Positions 1 through 12,830 are shown, counted from the first letter of the stretch. The stretch: DNA of 64,000 nucleotides from Setoptus koraiensis (GCA_048013815.1 CM106585.1:17546001-17610000); one strand, 5' to 3'. Translations and numbers: made by a program. Notes: generated by a model from the letters alone, not told the origin.

Positions 1-2229
1 AGGAGCAAGGGAACTTGGTATGACAGTCTGCTCCCACATACTTGCACTCAAGCAAGAATTGAAAGAATACAACCGAAAAACTTATGGGAAGCCAGCAACC
101 ACCAACACTGATCCTTCGTGCTCCTCTAATATGGACACCTCTAGTACGCAAGCCTCTGCATCTTCTCAATCCAGCGATGCGACGGCAGTAAATCCATCAG
201 TGTCGCAGAGAGGTCTAGTCCACGACAGATTTACTAATGAATCAGTCATAATCACGGCACCAACTGGAACCAAGAGCGGAAGAGAAGTACAATTACCCTC
301 CATGGCATTGTTAACTTCTAAGAATTCGAGCCAATCATTTTTCCTAAGGATACTCAGAGTAATAATACAGTTGAGAGACCTCAAACCAAACAACACGCAA
401 CTAGCTCAAACCTCGGCAGCCCCGTTAGAACAGGCTATCCCATCTGCCTCTACATCTGCAGAATCTCAAGAGGCCCCAGTTACAGCAACAGTTTCGATGG
501 ATGTCGATTCGCAGAATGAAAAGACTCCTGAGGAGAACTTAAGTACAGAATTGAAATTAGAGAATCTGTGGGACACTCTCAGTAGCTGCTTACTCGAGCT
601 AGCTGAGACACCTGATCATCATGCAGTTTTAGTGCTCCAACCAGCAGTCGAAGCCTTTTTCTTAGTTCATTCACCAAATTCCATCCGCCGAACTGGTCAA
701 CTGGATGACTTATATAACGACCAAACAGCCCATATTGATCAAGAGATTGCTCCAGTCTCACCAGGAGATGCAACTACTCAGGCATCTGGTGATTCTCATG
801 GTATTTCTTCTGGAAATCTTCCACAAGACACGGAAAAATTCCTGAAATTCGCTGAAACTCATCGTGTTGTACTTAATCATATTTTGCGACAATCAACTAC
901 ACCACTCAGCGATGGCCCATTTTCTGTGCTTGTTGATCACACAAGGGTATTGGACTTTGATGTAAAGCGGCGTTACTTCAGACAAGAGTTGGAGCGTATG
1001 GATGATGGAGTACGTCGTGAGGACTTAGGTATTCATGTCCGTCGAGATAACGTTTTCGAAGAATCTTTCAGAGAGTTACATCGCCGCTCAGCAGAAGAAT
1101 GGAAGAATAGATTCTTTGTTGTGTTTGAGGACGAAGAGGGACAAGATGCTGGTGGCCTCCTCCGCGAATGGTATACTATCATTTCGAGAGAGATATTCAA
1201 CCCCATGTACGCACTGTTTTGCACATCACCTGGTGACCGAGTGACATATATGATCAATTCATCATCCCACTGCAACACCAATCACTTGACATACTTCAAA
1301 TTTGTTGGCCGTGTCATCGCCAAGGCAATCTATGATAACAAACTTTTAGATTGTTACTTTACTCGATCATTTTATAAGCACATATTAGGTAAGCTTGTAA
1401 AATACACAGATATGGAAAGTGAAGATTACTCATTCTATCAAGGATTAGTATTCTTGTTAGAGCACGACGTGAAAGAGCTCGGCTATGAACTAACATTTAG
1501 CCTAGAAGTCAGAGAATTCGGAGTGACAGAAGTTCGCGAACTAAAACCAAACGGATCCAATATACCTGTGACAGAGGAAAATAAACATGAGTATGTCAGG
1601 CTTGTGTGCCAAGAAAAAATGACGGGATCCATCAGGAAACAATTAAATGCCTTCCTCGAGGGATTCTATGAAATAATCCCGAAACGTTTGATATCTATTT
1701 TCAACGAACAAGAATTAGAGCTACTTATTTCTGGTCTGCCAAATATTGACATCGATGACCTTAAAGCTAGCACCGAGTACCACAAATATTTGCCCAACTC
1801 ACTCCAAATACAATGGTTCTGGAGAGCTTTACGATCTTTTGATCAAGCGGATCGAGCCAAATTATTGCAATTCGTAACTGGTACATCCAAAGTTCCCCTC
1901 CAAGGTTTTGCCTCTCTAGAGGGAATGAACGGAGTACAGAAATTTCAGATACATCGTGATGAGCGTTCTACTGACCGCCTTCCATCAGCCCACACCTGGT
2001 AAGTAACTTCAACGACGTGCTAGTATATGGATCATTTATGAAATAAGATGTATCTCCAAACCCAAATATTCAATATGAAACTAACATTTTTTTATCATCT
2101 TCTCACTTTCTGTCATCCCAAATCAGCTTCAATCAACTTGATTTACCTGTTTATGAAACCTATGATAAATTAAGACATATGCTCCTTAAAGCCATCCAAG
2201 AGTGCTCGGAAGGTTTTGGCTTGGCCTAA
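1..2229 (+). CDS. huwe1: HUWE1 HECT-type E3 ubiquitin ligase, C-terminal part (5' partial)
   Basis: This is the last ~699 residues of a HUWE1 orthologue, a very large E3 that transfers ubiquitin through a thioester cysteine. The frame is open to the left edge, so the start lies outside the window. Exons are 1-1998 and 2127-2229; the intron 1999-2126 begins GTAAGT and ends CAG. The first ~310 residues are a Ser/Thr/Gln-rich linker. The HECT domain follows: N-lobe motifs include [34 protein letters not shown] and the [10 protein letters not shown] region. The C-lobe ends HTCFNQLDLP...ECSEGFGLA, the family's characteristic terminus. The catalytic Cys codon is split TG|C by the intron, so reading through the donor would give a false stop right after HTW and lose the active site. 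Assignment as HUWE1 rather than another HECT ligase rests on the near-identical C-lobe. Confidence 0.96.
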
Positions 2230-3743
2230 TTTGATGAACATTATAGGACAGAAATGCGTTCTTCTAGCAACTAGCTAACCAATGACCCAATGAACAATGT
2301 CTCAAGAACTCAATGTGCTGTGATCTATATAGTGTATAGTATGATTGTCTATCTGGTTTAGTTGGTTCGTTTTAGCGTGAAACAGTTTAATTAAATGAAC
2401 AACAACAACTGTAACTAACTCGTCTCTAGCTTTGATTGACCTCATAGAAGCCAGTTCATGAGGTTCGCCAGTGGTCAATTTGATGGTTGTTATTGATGAT
2501 GACGCATTTGGGATGTTTGGTGTGTGGGGAGAACCACTTTATCGAAACTATTTCTTCTCTCTTTTGTGTGCTTGTGTATACAAACCAACCAACCAACTTT
2601 ACTACCATTGGTATGGTGACCATACTATGGTCAGTGATATCTGGTGAAGCATATGTATACACACAATTGTGGGTGATGGAGGGAGAGAGAGATAGAGAGA
2701 CGAAAAGAGTGATAAATTTCTTTTGCTGTTCTGCTACTATTGCCTCTATTACTACCATCACTACTGCGACTACTGCCACTAGTGGACCAGCGATTCTATT
2801 CGTCCCATGTGATATCCTGTTTGAATTACCATTCTACTGCCTCTCGTAGGAGAAGATATAAACTGAATGATGGTCCACTCAGCAGTGTAATGGTTGTTTT
2901 TCTTTGTCTGACGATGGTGCCGAAAAAGTGCCCATGCCTGTGCTTTATGAATTATTCAATCCATAAACTATCAGCATCTCGTGTGAGGAAGGAAATGGCC
3001 CTTTAGGTGGCTGGTAATATTGCTGACTGATTTGTAGCCGTTTCTTGTATTCGTCGTGGCAGTAGTGAATATTGGCCGGACTGCTGTGACGAGAAAAAGA
3101 AAGAAAAGGACCGAATTCATTTAGTTATATTTACTGGTTCGACCAAGCTACTGCTATTTTGGCATCGTGGGCATAATAAAAAAACGAGAAGAGCGAAAAA
3201 ACCTGCAAATTTCTGTATCGACATAACAGTTTCTTATACAGCTCGTGCAGTGTCGTACATTTGATGTTATTGTCCGGCCTTATTATTGTATTCAAGTCAG
3301 GAAGGAGCTTGTATGCGACAGATAGGTTCTCGTTGGAAAGAGAGCTACAAGAGTATATATATGAGGCTCCGATACGGTTGCTGGTTACACATGTCTGGAG
3401 ATAAGAGTGTGTTTTTATTAAACACTTCTACAGAGCGTGCGGCGGCTTAGCATGTCAAGCGACTGTAGATAGGTGATAGCGGCCAACCACTATAGTTGAC
3501 CAAAGTGGACCAACGCAAACTTGGCCAAATTTCGCCACATACACAATCGAGCCACTGTTTCCCTTGTCCGACATCTAAATGTCGGGCTAACGGACTGACG
3601 AACGGATAGACTTGCCTGGTTGTACATGTATATACATACACACATGTATTTATTATAGGAGCCAACTGACTCTCTGAGGAATTATGACTCGACATTATGT
3701 GCATTATGAGACCGAGAGCTGACTGGACGACCAGCAAATTCCT

Positions 3744-3783
<40 letters not shown>

Positions 3784-6700
3784 TGTTGGTGGTGTTGTTT
3801 GTTTTTTTTTTGTTCGAGTTGACACATTGAGTAACAAAGCGATAATTGGCACGTACGATGTTGCTCAAAGTCGAGTTTCTCTTTGTTATTTTAGTTGTAG
3901 TTGATGCTGTTTTTGCGTTAATTTATGATCATCCTCACCAACTGGCAGGCCAACAACAACACTAACAAGTAGTGTGCTGTTGGTTGTTGATTGTCATGCT
4001 AGATAACGGGCAAGTTAGGCGCGTTAACAATGACTCTCGCTCGCCCCCTGTTTTCGTTCTTTTCGCTAGCAAATAGAGAGAATAGCCTGAAATAAGTCCC
4101 AACAGCGAGTCAAGATGCGACGACAACGAGCGAGCGAGCGACAATGAACAAAGGACCGCAAATACATGCTACAACACTCTTATTGGGCTCCACGGACGAG
4201 GGCACAGAAACACGCACAAACAGAGGGGCCCCAATAAGTAGAATAAGAAACAATATGCTCCCTGATTCTATTATATAATGACATAATGAAGTCTCGCCAA
4301 CACCAACAGCAACGCCAGCATCGACAACAACTACACAAAACACGGCTAATAATTGATTAATAGGTTACATGATGTAGTTCTAGTGTAATCTTGTTTCTAA
4401 ACAGAGGCCAAACGAACCAACAACAACGACAGCAACAACAACAATCTGACACAACGTTGGCTGGCCCCAACTCGCAACTGTCGAGGGGCCAAAAAAGACG
4501 ACGTGCTCAATTGAGCAAATAGCAGCAAATATATACGTTTTTCCTTTTTACTATTGCCAACGTGAGTGTGAGTGCATGTGGTTGTTCATGACTAGTTACT
4601 TGTTACTTGCTCCACTATTTCTATAATATACAGTCCGTATGTCCAAATAGAGACTGGCAATTGTTCCGCTAGCACGGCTACCGCCGCCACCACTGCTACC
4701 GCCGGGCTCGGTATCAGATTAATATCAGTTAGGCAAGCTCGCTAAGACTCTCAAGACGCGATCATCATCACCAATGTCACTCTCATACGATGATGAACTC
4801 TAACAATTAGTGTTGCTTGTGTTTGCCTACTCGGCTGGACTAATTTTCATTCATTTCAACTTTGTTTTGTGTTTGCGTTTGTTTGTTGGTTTGTTTGTTT
4901 GTTAGTTAACCATCATTATTTTGATTGGTTCTCGCTCAAACACGCACTCCTCGTGCAGCCAAGGATCATTAGTGGAGTAATTGGGCCCCGCTCCCAGAAA
5001 ACAGTGCGCGGCCGATTGGCACTGTTCTCTAGGAGCACATATGGGCGCATATAATAATATTTAAGTAATCAACGTTAGAGCTTTTTTTCGGCTCGGCGAC
5101 TACATTTGGCTCACGTGTCTGTTGTATTCACGATTTGATTACATCATACTGATCACACAATTGTGTCACCAGTATGAGCCAACAGGGGCTCCCGTTGGAC
5201 ACTGCTAAGAGCAAAGATAAGTTCTAGTGTACCTAGTGGTATTTTAAATGTTAGTGCCATCTGCTAATGCAGTTGCCTAGACACAAAACTAATGGCCCTG
5301 GTTAGGCGATAGCAGCCCCACGCAAGCACCAGCTGCTATTACCTAGCTGCTTACTGTAACAGTCGAGTAATGATAATTGAATTTTTAAATTAAACGGTGA
5401 AAAATGGTCCCAATCAATAACCGGTAATAACATTTCGCACAACGGTTGTTGGTATGTGAAATGACGACCATAAGCACTAATATAGGCAACTCACTAGGCT
5501 ACTCGAACTGGTTACACACCCACTCTACACACGCCGACAGTCTGGCTAAGTTGCTGTTGAGTAAGTGTGATTATAGCCTAAGGCTAATATTGGCTGTGTG
5601 TCGACACAACAACCACCACGACGATGACGACGACGACGACGACAAGCAAAATCACTGAAGAGAGCCAATATTGATGGCTGCTGGCTTGCCAACTGTGAGG
5701 CCAGCTACTCCATTGAACTCGAACAAACAGGTAGACTGCTCTTTTGACAAACTGTGCTTGGCCGGCTGACTTTGGCTGGCTGCTATCATCATTGTCTGGC
5801 GCACCAGAGAGATGTCACTTGCTTCGGATCACTTAGGGCACCATCAAGTTGCAAGATTTAATATTTGCCATGGGGTATTTGGTGTGGCGGATAGTGGAAA
5901 TTGAGGACAGACGACAACAAGAGGAAGCAGGTGGCTTCATTAGCGACAAACGTCGTTCGCGAGCGCTCATATCATGGCAAGTGTCACTTGCACCAGTCAT
6001 CATTTTCAACTGTCATTCACTGTTATCCAATTGGCAATATGCTCAATATGTTGTTGAGAGAATTTGCCTTTTCTTCTTCTGCTTTTGCTTCTTCTTCTTC
6101 GCAGCAACTTGAAGCAGGCGAGAATGCAACTTGTCACATTCTACAATGGCTGATGATGTTTGTCACACACACACACACACACACACACTGATAGATACAG
6201 TTTGCTTTGTCTGTAATTGTTTGCAGAGACAATTGCAAAGATTTGTTGTCGTTGTTGTCGTTGCATATGCTACTACCATTACTACCACCATTACTATTTC
6301 CAAATATCTGTATACCTAGTAGTGGCTTGTAGCAGCCACTAGTGCCACTGGCACAAGTGCAACAACTAAGCAACAACGAGCCACAAGCAAACTGAAACTA
6401 AACTACTGCTACCACTAGTGCAAATTGTGTGTATGGTTTGCGAAGTAATCGAGTGGAAATTGTCGTATATGTGCTCTATATATACGTCTAGTTTGGCCCG
6501 CTGTCTGAATGACTGTCTGTCTGTCTCTTCCTCTCTCTATTTGTCTTTTCGTTGTCGTATTTGTTGTTCGTCAATACAAACAATAAGATACGCTCCTTTC
6601 GATGGCGAATCTCTGACTGAGTAACTCTCGAGATTGTTCGGCCCATTCTTTGCCAGCCCGTCTGACTCAGTGGCTGGCCGCTGCTCCTGCTGCTATTGAG

Positions 6701-6889
6701 ACAGAGAACAGAAATATACCAAAAGTATAACCATTTATCGTGCAACTATTATTTTTCATTCTTCTCCTCTAAGCGTCACTCATCTGCTGCCCCTGCTGCT
6801 GCTGCCACTGGCACTGTTGTTGCTGTTGTTGTTGGCCGACAAATGGGGAGTATTGCCACCATCACTGCTGCTGCCTCCTCCACCAGCGA

Positions 6890-6985
6890 CTAGTGATGGC
6901 GGTGGTAGTGGTGGTGGTAGTGGTGGCTATGGTGGCTATGGTGGCGATAGTGGTGATGGTGGCGATGGTGGTGATGGTGGCCTTG
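6890..6985. repeat. GGT/GGC-rich trinucleotide array
   Basis: An imperfect array of GGT, GGC, AGT and GAT triplets. In two frames it would encode Gly/Ser or Val/Ala repeats, which explains the open frames crossing it. No flanking coding signal. Confidence 0.8.
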
Positions 6986-7596
6986 TTGAACTATGTGACA
7001 AACGGCGACAACTCATCCGATCCAAAGATACTTGTGTGCTCAACTGGGCAAGTTGGTGGTAGCTGGCAAGTCTTGTTTCCACTTTAAGTGGCACCACTTG
7101 CTTGCCACTGCCACTGCTACTGGCCCACCAGTCAGCGAGTAAGCGATGGAAGCACCATTTATTGTTGGCAATTGTTAGCACCGGCTGTCGATCGGTCCGC
7201 TGCAGGCTGAGTGATTGTTGTTTTGTCGGTTGTTGTTTTTATTGACACTTGGTTGTTGTGTGTTATGAACAATGATCATGATCGCTGAGTCACACAGCTC
7301 AGCCAAATCTGTCGGAGGTTATTTCGGCGACGATGATTCAATTTCACTCGCGACAACAGCACCGACAACGTATATCAGCTAAGCCCATTCAAGCCCATCA
7401 ATGGGCAACCGACACACGCACACACTGACTCTCCGTCACTGTATGTGTTGTATTCTCAGGAGATGTGGCCTAAATTTAAACAGCGGCAGCAGCAACAACA
7501 ACAGCAACAGCAGTTTGTCAGTTGTATTTTGCTCAAAAATTAACTGTGAAGCCATAGTGCCAACACAGGCTGTGTGTTTGCATTTTGTCAATCACG

Positions 7597-7634
<38 letters not shown>
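7597..7634. repeat. (CA)n microsatellite
   Basis: About 18 CA dinucleotides in a nearly pure run. Confidence 0.9.
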
Positions 7635-7636
<2 letters not shown>

Positions 7637-8074
7637 TGAGTAGCGGTACCTAGCTCCCTACTTTGTATATGAGCGTTAATTTGACTGGAGCTAGCCAGCC
7701 AGCCAGCCAGCCGACTAGTTGAAGCGGACACGGACAAAGAGCAAGCTCTATAGGTCGCTTAGGCGACTATAGGCTGCGTGCGGGGGCCCCATCAACTGTG
7801 ACTGTGCCAACTCGTCCATCATGGGCAAACTGGGCGTCTGCCAACACCTTTTTGTTGGCCAGATAGTTGGCAGTGGTATTAGTGTGTGAGCTGGTAACAG
7901 TAGGTTAGACAGCGGCCAGCGGTGGTTGCGACGGCGGTAGCGTCGGCGGCCCACATGTGCATAACATGAATCTGCTCTATGAACATTATCTGGCACCGCG
8001 AGCACCATTACCATGACGATGATCTATGCGTCCATTTGGACATGGTCATCAGATTCAATAAGTGGGCACTTTGG

Positions 8075-8140
8075 TCGCTGTTGGCCGCCGTTGGCCGCTG
8101 TCGGTCGCTGTTGGCCGCTGTCGGTCGCTGTTGGCGTTCC
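8075..8140. repeat. GTTGGCCGC/TGTCGGTCGC minisatellite
   Basis: About 2.5-3 copies of a ~22-bp unit made of GGTCGCTGTTGGCCGCTGTC-type half units. The open frames over it are artefacts of its period. Confidence 0.75.
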
Positions 8141-8869
8141 ACTCGAGCTGGCGATTTTGGTCAAACTATCGACCACCAGCGAGGCCTCTATTTTTCTGCT
8201 CCTCGTCCCTGTGTTTGCATGTGTGTGCGTGTTATCCAACAAAAAGGAAGCTGATGATGGGATCCGGCAGCGGGGCGCGGCCGGAGAGGCGAGTGCTGAA
8301 GCGGAACGAATCATTTGGGTGTCAAATGAAATAGCTATGATTTGAATAAGCAGCGGCCACCGTACCAGCTAAGTGACAATCATTTGCACCATCCAAAACA
8401 AACATACACACACGACTACCGGCCAGCGCCAACAACATTATTATAAGTGAGCAAGTCGCTAAGAAAGCGGTGCTACCAATGTCCGTCATGTCACCACCAC
8501 CATTGATTTAGTGGACGCAGTGGCAGCGCTACCGATCGTCGCGCCGTATCAAGACTATAATTTTGTTGCTACATTCACTTATGCTCGTCATACACACACA
8601 CACACACACACACAACATATGTGTTTATATATCGGTGATGTTCATCGATATACTCACCGACGACGAGTTGCGTGAATCCACTAACAGTTAATGGATTTAA
8701 TGTTGGTGGACTCCGCCAACCAAGTGATGACCAGCAGATCCCGGCATTGATAAGTAATCGCGCTATTGCTCTTTCCATCATCTTGCTCAATCTCTCCCTC
8801 CCCCCTCGCTCTGGATAGTCTGGCACCCTCATGATGGTTTTATTGAGCGACCGTAGCCAGACCAATACC

Positions 8870-10190
8870 AATAGTCACCACCTAGTTTATCCGCGACAAG
8901 GTAACGACGCGGCGGGCGCGATAATCATCAAAGCCACTCATGATCCACTCTGGTGGGCCCAACCCGAAACTGGGCTCTTCGTCGGATTACATAAATTCGA
9001 CCGAGTGTATGATTCAGACAACATCTTGGTCGCTCAGACTACACTAAATAATTAGATATAACCAGTGATTTGGCCCCCGAACAGGCCAGATTATTTCGCC
9101 TGCAGCTCTGGCGAACTGCCATTGACAGGAGTCAGATTACTCCATCGTCTGTCTGCCTGTCGGGTCTGCCGTTGACCAGTTATGACGCGGTTATCCGTGT
9201 ATCGCTTCGGTGTTCAGCGTTCAGGCTTGCCAGCGTGGCCACCAGGCCTCATCTTAATCTCACCTACCATAACCAATTGGCTGGGCAAAAAGGTGAGATA
9301 TTTCAGCCTAAACACGGCCCTATCGATCGTTTTATCTGTTTGCACTATCAATGATGATTCAATTGAGGCAAAGCCATCGCAAAGCTGCCGAACCCTAAAG
9401 TGATTCATGAATGCCCATGCTCACCACTCGCCCTTCTACTCGCTTGCCAAAATAAATCCTAAATTCTGTGAGAGCCTCACTACTTTTCAGGCACAATGCG
9501 GCGCAATTCCCGTTTTCCACTGTCATAAACGAACTAATACCAAGAGAATGCCAGAATTAACAAACTCGCCCTCAAAGTTGCACCGCTGCTTCAGCTGCAA
9601 CGAGCAATAATCTTCTCAAAAAGCGCGATAATATCTAATCTGATGGCACACAAACTATTATGTTGTTGTGTCGCGCATCAGATAAGATATGAAACTCATT
9701 CATGGCCAATGATACAAACAGATATAATATCGATAGTTATAATCCGCCCGGAACCTCGCCAGAAAGCGCCAGTTCAATCAGCGTTCAAATATATTAAAAA
9801 GTCAATCTTTTCGTGCTGGTAATTGAATCGATATTGTGCTACACTTTTTTTTTCTATCCAGGCCAGATTTCGAAACAGATATAAAAGCCGGTCCCCAAGG
9901 TTTCTATGGGCAAATTGAGTGAGGCCAGATTTACTCTGGCAGATCCTCTAACAGAAACAACAACAAAAAGAGAGTGGCACAATCATGCTCGTGTGTGTAC
10001 CGGTTGCAATAATGGAATTCGCAATGGAACGGATATCAAAGAATGCAAGCAAGTTTCACGAATTAGATACCAAATGAGGCGAGCGCGTGCCTTCAATGGG
10101 GCCCTCACAGTGCAGTCTTTGTTTGAAAACTAGATTTCGACTGTCGTTGTGGTCGCTAGATGACGCCTTGACTGGTGGCCACAAGCGTCC
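8870..10190 (+). pseudogene. Decayed paraplegin (m-AAA protease)-like pseudogene fragment
   Basis: The + strand at about 9862-10120 aligns base by base, with small indels, to the intact paraplegin gene at 14674-16938 (- strand). Matching landmarks are the GGTCC(C/T)CAAGG tract (paraplegin GGPQGF), a segment reading ARFTLADPL against [10 protein letters not shown], the AAAAAGAGAGTG tract, AATAATGGAATTCG (paraplegin EIMEF), and a decayed Walker A segment near 10105-10130. A weaker match upstream, about 8880-9110, reads YPRQGN...LHKFDR against YPSGGE...LDKFET. Frames shift repeatedly and in-frame stops interrupt the fragment (for example after GQIE at 9917). A ~700-bp unmatched stretch (9120-9840) separates the two parts and ends in a pyrimidine tract plus AG, so it may be an old intron. 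The protease domain is not recognisable. It is too diverged to be a recent copy of the neighbour. Confidence 0.75.
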
Positions 10191-10564
10191 ATTGAGAGCT
10201 GCATTGTTGAGAGCGTTCGGACAACTATTGATGGCGATGGCCGGTGTGTATGAATGGATGAAAGAAGTGAAAAATAAGAATGCATAATTGTAAATAAAAG
10301 TATCTCAGGCAAACGGACGCTAATTATTACGTATTATGTAGTAAATAGTGTGATCAGCTGACCACAACAGGCTTCTCTGGGGCCGTCAGACTCTGACGGT
10401 CAGAGGATGCATTTGGGATAGTGGAGCGCCAGCATGTTTAGCACCGGTTTTGGGAGAGTTTGTGGCAGTGCCAGTGTCGCCTGTACACAATGCATGGATA
10501 GCACACTATACATTGTATACTGTTGTAAAGTGAGTGTACAGTGTCTAGTGTAGAGTGCACATTA

Positions 10565-10825
10565 TACAGTGTTTACCATACAGGGTTTGTGTGTGCCCAT
10601 TACTTGAGGTTGGCCGCACAAAGAAGAAGGTGGCAATGGTGGCAAGGGGGTCGCGTTTGTTGTGGCGCAAGCCGCACACGCACATTGGACCGATTCGATG
10701 GCCAGTGTGTGTGTTTCCCCTCCATCATTCTCAATATATTTGAGTTGCTGGTGTCCGTCGAACTTTGCGCAAATCACTGGCGAACTAATAATGGCAAACT
10801 GAGCGGCAACTAAGCGTGTAAAGAG
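10565..10825 (-). repeat. Duplicated element, copy A (inverted)
   Basis: The reverse complement of this stretch matches about 12380-12660 (copy B) and about 18130-18360 (copy C). Shared landmarks are CATTACTTGAGGTTG, AAGAAGAAGGTGGCAATGG, CCCCTCCATCATTCTCAATA and GAACTAATAATGGC. Copy A is not followed by a runt gene. Confidence 0.85.
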
Positions 10826-10834
10826 AATGTACTG

Positions 10835-10905
10835 TATGGTGGCTTTGCGTTGTTTTCCCCTCGTCAATAAACCATTCTCATTATCTGTGTAACTGTGTGC
10901 GTGTG
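10835..10905. repeat. Left arm of inverted repeat
   Basis: Contains CCCCTCGTCAATAAACCATT and CTCATTATCTGTGTAA. Its reverse complement recurs at about 11640-11715 with close to 88% identity by eye. Confidence 0.8.
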
Positions 10906-10916
10906 TTGCGCTGCCT

Positions 10917-10972
10917 CTAGTGCTGGCGTTAGTGCTGGCGTTAGTGCTGGCGTTCGTTCGGCGTTAGTGTTT
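10917..10972. repeat. 12-bp tandem repeat (AGTGCTGGCGTT)
   Basis: Three full copies plus degenerate continuation of a 12-bp unit. Confidence 0.85.
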
Positions 10973-11639
10973 TGGGGGCGGCGCTTTGTTATAGAGCGAC
11001 GCAGTGTATAATGCACACCGGTGCACAGAGTGTGTGTGTGTGCACAATTTGAGTTTGTTGCAAGTTGCAGCAAAAGCTCAAGATTTTGCACTCTCATATT
11101 TGTTGTTATGTATTGTTTCTATATTATGCCGCCGACAACGGCAACAACAACAGCGGCACCAACAACAACAACAGCGGCAGCCGCACACTGTGTCGAAGCG
11201 AACAACTGCCACTATTAGCAGCTATACTATTTGACTATCTAATGGTCAAATCTAGAGAATCTGTATCAACACTGGCTGTAAAGTTGCAGCCTCATAAGCA
11301 GTCAAGCGTGCCTGCATCTTAAGCTAGCGACTTAATGCCTTTGTGATATGGTCGAAAAATGTTTGTGGCATCATTGGCAGTCGCCAGTCGGTAGCCGGCA
11401 AGAGCGATAGCGAGAGGGAGCCAGCAAAAAAGTTTTGACTCTTGTCAAGTGCAACACCGTGTCGCCTTATCGGCCTGCTAGATACGCAATCGTGACCCTG
11501 CTCGCCAACTCTGTGCACACTGCTTATATATACTGTATACTGTACACACTTTATACACACTGTTGCAAGTTGCAACTGTCTCAACAGTGTAACATGGAAC
11601 CAAGAAAACTAAGCCAGTGGTTACGCTCACACACACGCT

Positions 11640-11715
11640 AACACTCACAGCATTACATAGATAATGAGAATGCTTTATTGACGAGGGGGAAACAATGCAA
11701 AGCCGCCATACGTTA
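11640..11715. repeat. Right arm of inverted repeat
   Basis: Reverse-complement partner of 10835-10905. With copies A and B outside, the two arms form an imperfect ~2-kb palindrome. The right side carries about 650 bp of extra sequence (11720-12380) with GT/CA arrays. Confidence 0.8.
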
Positions 11716-11879
11716 AACACAGAGAGCGCCAGTGGCAAGTTAGTCGCTGGTAGGGGACACAAAGCGAACATCATCCCACCAAACCATCAACTGCCCATGC
11801 TCGCGGCTACCACCAACCCAAACTGTATTATAATATTGCGCACAGTTTGCCACCGCACTCACAATATAACTTACATCTG

Positions 11880-12012
11880 TGTGTGTGTGTGTGTGAGTGT
11901 GCGTGTGCGTGTGTGTGTGTGTGTGTGCAAACTTATACATACTTTACACTTTGTACTGAGTCACACCAAACTACGGCGCTGGTCGCAAGCCAATCACACA
12001 CACACACACACA
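11880..12012. repeat. (GT)n and (CA)n microsatellites
   Basis: A GT-rich run at about 11879-11931 and a short CA run at about 11996-12012, both in the extra right-arm sequence of the palindrome. Confidence 0.85.
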
Positions 12013-12082
12013 TAATTGTATAATATTCTAGTTTGATTATTTACTACATTGTGTGTGTGCATGCTCTATATACACAAGGGCC

Positions 12083-12152
12083 GTATACTGTGTACAGAGA
12101 ACTGTGTACGGAGAACTGCGTACGGAAAACTGCGTACGGAGAACTGCGTAAG
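12083..12152. repeat. ~15-bp tandem repeat (GTACGGAGAACTGC-type)
   Basis: About four to five imperfect copies of a unit reading GTACGGAGAACTGC or GTACGGAAAACTGC, directly before element copy B. Confidence 0.85.
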
Positions 12153-12167
12153 ACGGCGGGCTCAGCG

Positions 12168-12830
12168 GCACATGCGCATCAATGTGCGTTGCATAATGTG
12201 AGCCGAGGGGTCCGAACTGCTGGGGGACACTACAAACGAAACGCGCCGATGCGGTTTGTTGTGGCTGGCTGCAGCATATATTATGTGTACTGTGTGAGTG
12301 TGTGTGCGTTGAGCTGACGCGCCTCGGTGGCAGCAAACAGAAAGGCTGTTTGGGCCCACTTTGCACACTCACTGGGCGCTCAGTTTGCCATTATTAGTTC
12401 GCCAGTGATTTTGCAAAGTTCGACGAGCGCACAGAACAGAGACACAGAGAGAATACAGTACAGAGTCTGTACTGTACAGTATATTGAGAGTGACGGAGGG
12501 GAAGCGAGAGAGGGTCGTAGCGACTGGCCATCGAATGTGCGTGTGTGAGTTGCACCACAACTAATGCGACCCCCTTGCCACCATTGCCACTATCGCCACC
12601 TTCTTCTTTGTGTGGCCAACCTCAAGTAGTGGGCACACACAAATCCTGTATACTGGCAGCTCCAGCGGCGGTGGTAAAACTGGTGGTAGTGATGGTGGTA
12701 TTGGTAGTGGTGGCGGTGGTGGCAGTGGTAGTGGTGGCGGTGGCGGCACAACTTCTTTCTCTCTCTCTCTCTCATTCTATATCCAGTTGAATTCTATTGT
12801 AACAAACTCACTCACTTACAGACATGGGCA
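12168..12830 (+). repeat. Duplicated element, copy B, upstream of the first runt gene
   Basis: Matches 17945-18510 along its length. Shared landmarks in order are GCGCATCAATGTGCGTTGCA, GAAACGCGCCGATGCGG, GCCATTATTAGTTCG, CAACCTCAAGTAGTGGGCAC, the GGT-rich stretch and a CT tract. It lies ~660 bp before the first runt ATG. It could be duplicated promoter or enhancer DNA or a mobile element; no terminal repeats or ORF were recognised. Confidence 0.85.

Larger units (their letters stand above)
2230..8830. other. Gene-poor region with simple repeats
   Basis: I find no gene here on either strand. It begins with the huwe1 3'UTR. Tracts include a GT array (about 3749-3780), a CAG/CAA-rich stretch near 4410-4445, a CA array (about 6163-6188), a GGT/GGC array (about 6890-6985), a CA array (about 7597-7632), a short 22-bp minisatellite (8075-8140) and a CA array (about 8592-8613). 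Short open frames here mostly run through these repeats and show no recognisable domain. Confidence 0.7.

Noticed and set aside
9906..10133. Open frame of 75 codons read as a gene
   Set aside because: It is one frame of the decayed paraplegin-like sequence. Homology jumps between frames, and no intact domain or start context remains.
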